From the NCBI RefSeq assembly GCF_024721155.1, contig NZ_JAHVAP010000001.1, positions 62,001 through 126,000 of the forward strand: a DNA stretch of 64,000 bases, given 5' to 3'. A model generated the notes under the pieces. The model worked only from the letters and a program-made list of their open reading frames with translations. It did not search any database and was not told where the DNA came from. The stretch comes from Mucilaginibacter phenanthrenivorans (GTDB taxonomy: Bacteria > Bacteroidota > Bacteroidia > Sphingobacteriales > Sphingobacteriaceae). The position numbers and the translations under genes were made by a program. Below are positions 57,013 through 64,000 of this stretch, piece by piece. Numbering within the stretch: position 1 is the first letter of the stretch; every line of letters starts with the position of its first letter.

Positions 57013-57834
57013 TCAATTATTGAGGGCGGCAATAAGATCGGTTGAGCTTTCCGGGGAAAACTGGGAAGGGGTTGATCCGGTGAAGAATTTAAAGTCCTTT
57101 ATAAAATGTGACTGATCGAAATAGCCGCATTTATGTGCAATTGTAGTAAGTGATACATCTTTGTCTGCCACAAGATGCAGGCTTCTTTGAAACCGGATTA
57201 TTTTACTGAACAGGTTGGGAGTAATGCCGGCATAGTTCAAAAATATTGTTTGCAGGTAACGGGATGAAATACCATAACGACATGCAACCGAATTAATATT
57301 TTCAAAAAAGTCGTCTCTGCTTAAATCATGCATTATGCTGTTTACCAGCTTTAGACGATTAAATTTATTCGCGAAACGCGAAAGTCTTTGCAATAAAAAT
57401 TCTTCCACTAATTTAATTCTCCGATCCAATGATTCGGCTTCCAATAATTTTGAATGCAGTAAACCGGCTTCTTTTCCACCGATGTCTTTAAAATCAATTA
57501 CCTGGTCGTTAAATTCCTCTATCGGCTCATTGAAAAAAAACGCGGCCGTGTGTGCGAAGAACCGGATGCCCAACATGGAGTGCCTTCCAAAAGAAGCGAA
57601 AGTGAACGGGTGAATTGTTTGCCCCCACAATTGTATATCCGGCTGATTTATTAAATCACCATTTTTTATTTGCTGCGGGCCATCTGCTCCCAGGTTGAAC
57701 ATGATTTCGATGAATCCTGTCGCAAAAACTTTGTCTTCTGTAAACACAGCAGTATCCGTTTCACATACAAAATAACATTGTACATAATCCTTCAAAAAGC
57801 TATTCGGACGAAATTCTTTATAGCGCATGGGCAT
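57013..57834 (-). CDS. AraC-family transcriptional regulator
   Basis: 273 residues. An N-terminal sensing part (YKEFRPNSFLKDYVQCYFVCE, like DUF6597) is followed by a C-terminal AraC HTH (about 175-270; SVACRYGISSRYLQTIFLNYAGITPNLFSKIIRFQRSLHLV and TTIAHKCGYFDQSHFIKDFKFFTGSTPSQF). Targets unknown. A dispersed repeat lies upstream. Confidence 0.92.
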   Translation of the reverse strand: MPMRYKEFRPNSFLKDYVQCYFVCETDTAVFTEDKVFATGFIEIMFNLGADGPQQIKNGDLINQPDIQLWGQTIHPFTFASFGRHSMLGIRFFAHTAAFFFNEPIEEFNDQVIDFKDIGGKEAGLLHSKLLEAESLDRRIKLVEEFLLQRLSRFANKFNRLKLVNSIMHDLSRDDFFENINSVACRYGISSRYLQTIFLNYAGITPNLFSKIIRFQRSLHLVADKDVSLTTIAHKCGYFDQSHFIKDFKFFTGSTPSQFSPESSTDLIAALNN

Positions 57835-57901
57835 TTAATTTGTTTTATAACCTAAGTTCGATATAAATATTGGTGGAACATTTTGATTATGAGATATGTC
57901 A

Positions 57902-58009
57902 GTCTGTCTTGTCCTGAAATAGGTTTATACAAAAAGTGAAACATTCTGATAATCAGAATGTTTCATAGCGTTCCGGGTGTTCCATGTGTAAAAGTGGAAC
58001 GCTTTGCCG
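57902..58009. repeat. Dispersed repeat with TCTTGTCCTGAAATAGG (copy A)
   Basis: It contains TCTTGTCCTGAAATAGGTTTA, a palindrome of 14-base arms centred near 57951 (TGAAACATTCTGAT / ATCAGAATGTTTCA), and AGCGTTCC / GGAACGCT arms (57967-58004). Copy B lies at 62285-62405. It ends two bases before the ROK kinase stop. Confidence 0.8.
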
Positions 58010-58010
58010 G

Positions 58011-58859
58011 TTATAAGGAATCGAAATATAAACCGGCTGCTCCCAATATTCCGCTATTCTCCAGTGCTGATGTTTCAATTTTCAATTTTTCTACACTTTT
58101 TGGATAAACCAGTGTATGGATGCGCTCCCACATTGTTTTTTCAAAGTAGTCATAAGCAGCAGGCACCGACCCGCCTAAAATAATCAATGAGGGATCATAG
58201 GTATACATCACCAATTTTATGGCATTGCCCAAATGTGTGCCCAGTTCTGCATAGAGTTTTAAAGCATTTGCGTCGCCGTTTTGTGCATCCTTAAATACAT
58301 CCTGGCCATTTAGTCCGTAAACGTTGTTGAAAAAAGATCCGCTGCAATAAAACTCGTAGTTATTGTCGAGATAGTCCACGCAGCCAAACTCGCCTGCGCC
58401 GCAATTCGGGCCTGCATATAACTGGTTGTTAATAATGATCCCGGCACCAAGGCCGGTGCCCAGCGTTAAACCAACCAGGTTTTTGGCACCCTTGCCCTTC
58501 CCAAAATAATATTCGCCAAGGGCAAAGCAGTTAGCATCGTTATTTACAAAAACAGTGACTTTATATTTCTCCTCCAGAATTTGCTTTAAATGCACTTCCT
58601 TCCATGAAGGAATATGGACGACATCATAAACAATCCCCAGTTCAACATCAACTACGCTTGGCACGCCAATGCCGATAGCTTTAATGTCTTTATCAATAAG
58701 CTGGTCAATGGTATAATAAACATCTTCCAGCACCTGTTCCTCTGTGCCCTTAACGGTTATTTTTCGCGACACGATAGCAGACATCACTTCGCCGCTTACG
58801 ACGGCCCCGCGAATGTTTGTAGCGCCAAGGTCAATACCTATAATTTTTACGTTGTTCAT
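58011..58859 (-). CDS. ROK-family sugar kinase
   Basis: 282 residues. The N-terminal IIGIDLGATNIRGAVV (about 5-20) and GLTLGTGLGAGIIINN (about 126-141) are ATP/sugar-binding motifs of ROK glucokinases. The usual HxxxxxxxxxxCxCGxxGCxE zinc motif is not complete here, which is unusual: around GEFGC only scattered Cys remain. It follows an MFS sugar transporter gene by two bases and likely phosphorylates the imported sugar. Confidence 0.88.
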   Translation of the reverse strand: MNNVKIIGIDLGATNIRGAVVSGEVMSAIVSRKITVKGTEEQVLEDVYYTIDQLIDKDIKAIGIGVPSVVDVELGIVYDVVHIPSWKEVHLKQILEEKYKVTVFVNNDANCFALGEYYFGKGKGAKNLVGLTLGTGLGAGIIINNQLYAGPNCGAGEFGCVDYLDNNYEFYCSGSFFNNVYGLNGQDVFKDAQNGDANALKLYAELGTHLGNAIKLVMYTYDPSLIILGGSVPAAYDYFEKTMWERIHTLVYPKSVEKLKIETSALENSGILGAAGLYFDSL

Positions 58860-58861
58860 GT

Positions 58862-60103
58862 TCAGGATTTTTCCTTGTCAAAAATAGTTTTGTTGGTGAT
58901 AAGCGGCTTGGCCCAAAAACCAATAGCGAGCATGTAGCCGAATGTCAGGTATAAAAAGCACATTCCGGTTTTTAGTCCCCAAAGATTGCCTAAGCCACCT
59001 ATGAGGAGCTGTACAACTGCGCCTCCAATTATTCCCGTCACCAGGATTCCCGCAAATGAGCCGTGGTGCTCATCAACGGAACTTAAGGCAAGAGAAAATA
59101 TTACCGGATACATTACTGACATAAAAAAACCGACAATGGAAAATGAGTATAATGAGACAGTTGAATTGCCAAATAAGCCGAGCGATAAGAATATCATAGC
59201 GAATATGGAAAAAATAACCAGCAGTTTTCTACTGTCCATCAACTTCAACAGGAACAAACCTAACACTCCACCAGCGGTCATCAATCCCCAAAACCATGCA
59301 ACGGCCTTCCCACTCTGTATTTCATTAAAATGATGATACCTGGTTAGAAATATCGACATCCAATAAGACACACCCTGTTCTGTGCCTACGTAGCAAAACA
59401 AGCCGACAAAGAATGCTATCACAACCGGTTTTTTAAGTAATTGTACATGTGTTTTCCACGGACCGGCCTTTTCGTCGCTATTTAACTCTACTTTAGGGAA
59501 TTTGGAGATCAGCATTATCAAAAACATCACTAAGCAGATGATTGTAAATACCCAATAAAGTGATATCCATGACATTCCTGCCGGAACCAACCGTTCCAAT
59601 AATGGAAAAATCCCCAATGTGCTTTTTTTATTTATTTCAGATGTCATCAAAGTTTTTACCAACGGGCTAAGAAATGATGCCGCCCCGAATATTAATTGAG
59701 CCAATACGGAGGTAAATGCATAATTCTCTTCTCCTCCAGCAGTTCGAAGCAATGGGTTTATTACGACCTGAAGCATAGCCATACCGCATCCTATAAGGAA
59801 GAGTGATAACAACGCCGATAAATAACCAGGGGCAACAGCCAAAAGCAAAGAACCGAAAAACGCCACTATAAACGCGGCCATCATTATAGTTTTTTCGTTG
59901 TATTTTTGAACCATCATGCTTGATGGTATAGACATTACTCCATAAGCAATGAAAAAGGCAAACGGTAATACCCCTGCCATTAAATCACTTAATTTAAAAT
60001 CATTAACAAAATTAGTGCTTAGCGGCCCTATGATGTTTGTTAAAAAGGAAATAACAAAAAACGTGAGCATTATAAGTGCTACGATGTAGTAACTGCGTTT
60101 CAT
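58862..60103 (-). CDS. MFS sugar transporter (FucP-like)
   Basis: 413 residues, about 12 membrane helices (for example FFVISFLTNIIGPLSTNFV near the start and GFFMSVMYPVIFSLAL late). The late GFFMSVMYPVIFSLALSS is the FucP-type signature. Substrate is not certain; the ROK kinase two bases downstream suggests a hexose. The promoter should lie in 60104-60300. Confidence 0.88.
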   Translation of the reverse strand: MKRSYYIVALIMLTFFVISFLTNIIGPLSTNFVNDFKLSDLMAGVLPFAFFIAYGVMSIPSSMMVQKYNEKTIMMAAFIVAFFGSLLLAVAPGYLSALLSLFLIGCGMAMLQVVINPLLRTAGGEENYAFTSVLAQLIFGAASFLSPLVKTLMTSEINKKSTLGIFPLLERLVPAGMSWISLYWVFTIICLVMFLIMLISKFPKVELNSDEKAGPWKTHVQLLKKPVVIAFFVGLFCYVGTEQGVSYWMSIFLTRYHHFNEIQSGKAVAWFWGLMTAGGVLGLFLLKLMDSRKLLVIFSIFAMIFLSLGLFGNSTVSLYSFSIVGFFMSVMYPVIFSLALSSVDEHHGSFAGILVTGIIGGAVVQLLIGGLGNLWGLKTGMCFLYLTFGYMLAIGFWAKPLITNKTIFDKEKS

Positions 60104-60460
60104 TGGTTTAAATTAAGTGGCCGGTTTGGATTGACCAGCTTACATATTTAAAGGAAATCTTTAGTAATTACAAGCCAATGAAGTAATTTAAAAAGTTTGT
60201 AGTGAATTTGTTATGGTAAATGATAAAATGAACAGGTTTTTGAAAAATATTTTGGATGATTTTAACAAAGAAAATTAGACTTTTCTGATTTTTAAGAATT
60301 TTTGTACTGGATAAAATGACCCAATTTGAAAGCTTTTGTGAATAAGTACGATGTTAATAACCTTTAAGAATCAGCTCATAATCCGCTGAAATAGCTATCT
60401 GTCAATGTGAATAGGGATGGTATAAAATTGTTAAAAACTTGTTAAGAAAAACTAAAAAAA
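60104..60460. other. AT-rich gap without a gene
   Basis: The 357 bases between the transporter start and the candidate RNA promoter are AT-rich with many short runs of T and A. I see no reading frame with protein character and no palindrome above 8 bp. It presumably holds the transporter operon's promoter. Confidence 0.6.
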
Positions 60461-60464
60461 AGTC

Positions 60465-60495
60465 TTGGCAAATGTTATATAAGACCCTATCTTAG
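60465..60495 (+). promoter_or_regulatory. Bacteroidota-type promoter of the candidate RNA
   Basis: TTG at 60465-60467, 20-base spacer, and TATCTTAG at 60488-60495. This is the same TTG-N20-TAnnTTAG pattern as at 25276. It predicts a start near 60502. Confidence 0.5.
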
Positions 60496-60501
60496 AATCA
60501 T

Positions 60502-60845
60502 CAAGAACGACGTACTTTGACAACCTTACAGGATTACAGAATTGAATCGGGCGAACCTTCGGGGGAGCTAAAGATCACGGAAGTGCCTGAGTTACCGGAA
60601 ACAGAAGCAGCGAAAGCTGCGGAAAATGAAGGATAATTAAAAGAGGTATCGGAAAGACCGCAATTTTTTACGGAGAAAGGCGGAAACTGGCGATGAACTG
60701 AAAGCATCAATGTTCGCAAGAACAACAGAATAGCAGATCGGTTAATTTACACAAAACTTGGTGCTTTATGAGCAACTACGGTTGAGCATAGAGTCAGGAA
60801 ACGGAAGAAGAATCGCAAGAGGACGCTTCCGTTTTCGCTTTTATA
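60502..60845 (+). ncRNA. Candidate structured RNA upstream of phoH
   Basis: About 340 bases between the promoter-like pair and a terminator hairpin. Hairpins with GNRA loops are visible: GCAGC-GAAA-GCTGC (60607-60620) and TGTTC-GCAA-GAACA (60711-60724). The region is GA-rich and unlike the AT-rich gap before it. A 40-codon frame from a TTG (60517-60636, ending AAENEG) is an alternative for its first part. It could instead be a regulatory leader of phoH. It does not match RNase P, tmRNA, SRP or rRNA as I know them. Confidence 0.45.
60798..60845 (+). terminator. Intrinsic terminator of the candidate RNA
   Basis: GAAACGGAAG (60798-60807) and CTTCCGTTTTC (60826-60836) form a stem of about 10 bp; the loop is 18 bases and T-rich sequence follows. 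It lies 58 bases before the phoH start. Confidence 0.65.
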
Positions 60846-60902
60846 CCATTTTTTTCTGCCTCTGCTTTTCTGGCAGCCCTAAAATGGCTAATTTAGCGCT
60901 AC

Positions 60903-62255
60903 ATGAGCAAGGACGGTAAAAGCAAGAGCAACGGACGACCCAAAATATTTGTCTTAGATACCTCGGTAATCTTATACGATCATAACGCATTCGAAAACTT
61001 CCAGGAGCACGATGTTGCCATCCCGATCCAGGTGCTGGAGGAGCTTGATAACATGAAAAGCGGTAACGACACCCGCAACTTTGAAGCCCGCAGCTTTATC
61101 CGGCTGATGGATGATATCTCACAAAATCACCTCATTAACGAATGGCGGCCTATCAACGGGAAAAGTAAAGGGAATTTTAAGGTAATAATAGATACAAATA
61201 TTGCTTCAACCGACGCGACTGTTGTATTTGGATCTGATAAAATCGATCATCGTATTCTAAATGCAGCTTTGGGCTTGCAGGACGAAAACCCTGATAAGAA
61301 GGTGGTATTGGTATCGAAGGATATTTGCCTCAGGTTAAAAGCAAAGTCGCTGAAGCTTCATGCAGAAGATTATGAAACCGGTAAAATAAAAAACCTGGAT
61401 GAGCTGTATACCGGTGAAACCACATTAAATAAGGTGCCTGAAAAACTGATCAATCAGCTGAATAAAGCTGAGAGTCTGCCCGGCGGCGATTTTGAAATGC
61501 AGCCGCATACCATCAATCATTTTTATATTTTAAACGGTAAAAAAGGAGCAACACCAGGGTTCTACAATTCACAAACCGCACAACTGGAGAAAATAACAGA
61601 GCAGCCTGTTTTTAATATCCATCCAAAAAACATTGAGCAGGCATTCGCTATCCACGCTTTACTGCATCCCGATATAAAACTGGTTACCATACAGGGTAAC
61701 GCCGGCACGGGTAAAACATTGCTTGCGCTGGCGAGCGCTTTAGAGCAACGAAAGTACTATAGGCAGATTTATGTTACCCGACCCATTGTGCCCTTAAGCA
61801 ATAAAGACATCGGTTTTTTACCGGGCGATATAAAATCAAAGATCGATCCCTACATGGCTCCTATATGGGATAACCTTAAGTTTATAAAGGATCAGTTTGC
61901 TGATGATGAGAAGATGCAGGCAAAGATTGATGAACTGGTTGCCAACGACAAAATCTCGATAGCGCCGCTGGCATTTATCCGTGGCCGTACGTTAAGCAAG
62001 ATCTTTTTTATAGTTGATGAGGCCCAAAACCTGACCCCGCACGAAGTAAAGACCATTATATCACGGGCAGGTGAGAACAGCAAGTTTGTTTTTACTGGCG
62101 ATATATACCAGATTGATACACCTTATTTAGATGCTGAAAGCAACGGATTGTCGTATTTGATTGATAAGGCCAAGGGGCATCCGTTATATGCGCACATAAC
62201 ATTACAAAAAGGAGAGCGGAGTGAGTTGGCTAATTTGGCTACGGAACTTTTGTAA
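60903..62255 (+). CDS. PhoH-family ATPase with N-terminal PIN domain
   Basis: 450 residues. A PIN nuclease-like domain (about 13-150; FVLDTSVILYDHNAFENF with later acidic residues) precedes a PhoH ATPase (about 230-450) with Walker A GNAGTGKT (265-272), Walker B IFFIVDEAQNLTPHE and FTGDIYQID. The PIN-PhoH fusion, similar to YlaK, is a known RNA-processing ATPase type. RNA is therefore its likely substrate. The candidate RNA just upstream is of interest in that light. Confidence 0.9.
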   Translation: MSKDGKSKSNGRPKIFVLDTSVILYDHNAFENFQEHDVAIPIQVLEELDNMKSGNDTRNFEARSFIRLMDDISQNHLINEWRPINGKSKGNFKVIIDTNIASTDATVVFGSDKIDHRILNAALGLQDENPDKKVVLVSKDICLRLKAKSLKLHAEDYETGKIKNLDELYTGETTLNKVPEKLINQLNKAESLPGGDFEMQPHTINHFYILNGKKGATPGFYNSQTAQLEKITEQPVFNIHPKNIEQAFAIHALLHPDIKLVTIQGNAGTGKTLLALASALEQRKYYRQIYVTRPIVPLSNKDIGFLPGDIKSKIDPYMAPIWDNLKFIKDQFADDEKMQAKIDELVANDKISIAPLAFIRGRTLSKIFFIVDEAQNLTPHEVKTIISRAGENSKFVFTGDIYQIDTPYLDAESNGLSYLIDKAKGHPLYAHITLQKGERSELANLATELL

Positions 62256-62284
62256 TCGCCAGGGCGGTTTATAATAAGCGGGTT

Positions 62285-62405
62285 GTCTGTGTGTCTTGTC
62301 CTGAAATAGGTTTACACAAATAATGGAACAAAATAAAACAGGCTGATAATGAGCATGTTTCAAAGTGTTCCGGGTGTTCCACTGTGAAAAATGGAACGCT
62401 TTGCC
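62285..62405. repeat. Dispersed repeat with TCTTGTCCTGAAATAGG (copy B)
   Basis: It shares the TCTTGTCCTGAAATAGGTTTA core, the GTGTTCCGGGTGTTCCA middle and the TGGAACGCTTTGCC end with copy A at 57902-58009, with more drift in the middle. It lies between phoH and the FUSC gene, which converge. An 11-C run follows at 62424-62434. Confidence 0.8.
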
Positions 62406-62449
62406 ATAAAATGTATTACACTACCCCCCCCCCCGCGACAGCAAATTAA

Positions 62450-64000
62450 TTAGTTGACAATACTCTCCGTCACCCTTGCAATATCCGTACTTATCTTATT
62501 AATAAATCCCAATTGTTCTTTTAGCAGTAAATCATCCGCAGAAACAGCTTTTGGCTCAACATCCGGATTGCCGGATAAAACCTTAGGCGAATTAACCTCA
62601 ACCACGTCACCATCCAGCTTTCTACATGAATCATTCAATACCGCAATGCTGCGCTTTAACAATTTAAGATTTTCGGCCGGGGCCTTGTGCAATGCCCTGG
62701 TTGTCACTGAAGATGCAATAGTCGCGATATACGAGGACAGGATATGGTTAAGCACCACGAATTTATGAACCTCCTTTATTTTTCGCTGCTTGCTTTTTGG
62801 CTCTGAAGTCATCCGCTCAAAGGCAGCCGATAAGTTTGCCGACTTTACATAAACATCCTTTCGGGCCAGTTTATATTCTATCGAGCCTACCTCCTTGCCC
62901 AGGATACTTTCAGCAATTTTAGCGAGATAGCTAACGTTGGCGTTTATCACTTCACGCAGGTTTTGCTGGATCTGCTCAAACTCCCAGCTCGGGAAAATCA
63001 GGTAGCTGGCAATAAATGCAATGGAGGAACCTATAACGGTATCGATGATTCGCTCTTTAACAACCATCCCAACCCCCAGGAATTTAAACAGGATCAGTAC
63101 ATAAGGTGTCATGAATATCACACTAACGACATAGTTTAATCGCAGGAAACTATACGTACCAATCATCAGGATAACCAGCAAAATAAATTGTGTATCCTTG
63201 TCGGGAATAAACATTAAAACGCCAATGCCTATAATGCCGCCTGCTATGGTGCCGATAAGGCGCTGGTAGTTGCGTTGTTTGGATAAACTAAATCCTGGTT
63301 TTAAAATCACGATAATAGTTAGCAACACCCAATAACTATGATGGCCTAACGCTATGAACTTTGCAGTGACAAAACCAACCAGACAAACAAGTGCAACCCT
63401 TAAAGCGTGTTTGAAAGTAGCTGAGTTAAAGGATAGGTTATCTGAAAATATATGGGGTGCATAATCCTGGTGAGTTACAAATTTTGAATATTCATAATTA
63501 TCATCGTTTTTCTCTAATAGAGCCTCCGCCGATCGCGAGTTATAATAACCATAGATGCTTTTTATCCGTTCATTCAGGTCGCGCAGGTTTATCAAGATCT
63601 TCTTTAAGGCGATGTTGCTGGTGGCCTGGTCGTTGGTGCCAATTTCATCAATCCTGATCTTTAATTTTTCAAGGCCGGTGTTAAAATCAGGTTTATGTTT
63701 GCTGCGCGAATTGGACAAAACCATGTAGGCGATATTGTCCAGCTCATCAGCCATTTCCTGCAGTAAATCGGCTATTTGTTTCAAAACGCCGCTTGCCTTA
63801 AATTTTTCACGGATATGTCCATAGTCGTAGTGAGTTGCCATAATTTGCTCGTACATATCCACCAAATCAATAAAAGTTAAGACCATTAGCCTACTTGGAT
63901 TAGTGGATTCCTTTACCATTACCCGGGTTTTGAATAGCAGCTCGCGAACAGCGTCCTGGTGCTGACTTACCTTTATTTGCTGCGATACCAGTTTGCGATA
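62450..64000 (-). CDS. FUSC-family transporter, 5' part missing (runs off the right edge)
   Basis: The frame is open from the stop at 62450 to base 64000 (516 codons in view); the Met at 63919 is internal, because the codons before it (for example RELLFKTRV) continue without a stop. Five or six membrane helices occur around ALRVALVCLVGFVTAKF to ASYLIFPSWEF, the FUSC pattern of YccS/YhfK, followed by a long cytoplasmic helical part. Complete YccS-like proteins are about 700 residues, so roughly 200 are missing. It probably exports organic acids or other small molecules; the exact role is not known. Confidence 0.85.
   Translation of the reverse strand, partial: YRKLVSQQIKVSQHQDAVRELLFKTRVMVKESTNPSRLMVLTFIDLVDMYEQIMATHYDYGHIREKFKASGVLKQIADLLQEMADELDNIAYMVLSNSRSKHKPDFNTGLEKLKIRIDEIGTNDQATSNIALKKILINLRDLNERIKSIYGYYNSRSAEALLEKNDDNYEYSKFVTHQDYAPHIFSDNLSFNSATFKHALRVALVCLVGFVTAKFIALGHHSYWVLLTIIVILKPGFSLSKQRNYQRLIGTIAGGIIGIGVLMFIPDKDTQFILLVILMIGTYSFLRLNYVVSVIFMTPYVLILFKFLGVGMVVKERIIDTVIGSSIAFIASYLIFPSWEFEQIQQNLREVINANVSYLAKIAESILGKEVGSIEYKLARKDVYVKSANLSAAFERMTSEPKSKQRKIKEVHKFVVLNHILSSYIATIASSVTTRALHKAPAENLKLLKRSIAVLNDSCRKLDGDVVEVNSPKVLSGNPDVEPKAVSADDLLLKEQLGFINKISTDIARVTESIVN

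Noticed and set aside
60534..60725. A 63-residue minus-strand frame inside the candidate RNA
   Set aside because: No family features; it is explained by the GA-rich plus strand.
60502..60845. tmRNA, RNase P RNA or SRP RNA as identity of the candidate RNA
   Set aside because: None of their conserved cores (tag frame and tRNA-like end, GAGGAAAGTCC, or the SRP apical loop) is visible.

Overview
The window reads as a chromosomal segment of a Bacteroidota bacterium, most likely of the Sphingobacteriaceae (Mucilaginibacter/Pedobacter type). The reasons are moderate GC, very weak Shine-Dalgarno signals, promoters of the TTG-N20-TAnnTTnG type, M56/BlaI signalling genes with TonB-plug-like tails, paired M16 peptidases, a FAS1 protein, TPR-membrane-HTH regulators and many palindromic intergenic repeats. 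I see no rRNA, tRNA, CRISPR array, prophage or intact insertion sequence. This is mostly housekeeping chromosome with accessory islands.

Layout. 0-2.2 kb: a truncated lipoprotein gene, then an ECF sigma factor followed by a membrane-anchored trypsin-like protease whose cytoplasmic part resembles an anti-sigma domain. 2.4-16.6 kb: complex I genes in scattered pieces (nuoD; pdxH-nuoC; nuoAB) among purEK, small membrane proteins, a FAS1 protein, and a cytochrome b / molybdopterin oxidoreductase pair. nuoA and a HI0933-type flavoprotein gene diverge from overlapping start codons. 16.9-29.2 kb: threonine aldolase, aldo-keto reductase, topoisomerase IB, a blaI-M56-M56 operon with two palindromic operators, a diheme cytochrome, a GNAT enzyme and four secreted or outer-membrane proteins of unknown role. 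29.4-37.2 kb: biotin carboxylase, NUDIX hydrolase, riboflavin synthase, TPR protein, HscA chaperone. 37.4-51.4 kb: a large outer-membrane gluzincin/propeller/barrel protein, dienelactone hydrolase, a membrane TPR-HTH regulator, an orphan histidine kinase, ClpB and a beta-lactamase-family hydrolase. 51.5-64 kb: paired M16 peptidases, a YoeB-type toxin-antitoxin module, guaB, an AraC regulator, a ROK kinase with sugar transporter, a candidate structured RNA, PhoH, and an FUSC transporter truncated by the right edge.

Working together. blaI and the two M56 genes probably form one autoregulated signalling operon. The sigma factor and protease gene look like a sigma/anti-sigma unit. pdxH and nuoC are translationally coupled. 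The ROK kinase and MFS transporter form a sugar uptake and phosphorylation unit. The two M16 genes likely make a catalytic/non-catalytic heterodimer.

The most unusual content is non-coding or border-coding. Several families of palindromic repeats sit at gene junctions, and some appear to have been absorbed into the C-termini of NuoA, NuoB and a glycine-rich secreted protein. A roughly 340-nt promoter-to-terminator unit with two GNRA-capped hairpins lies upstream of phoH. Four convergent gene pairs overlap by exactly four bases at their stop codons.
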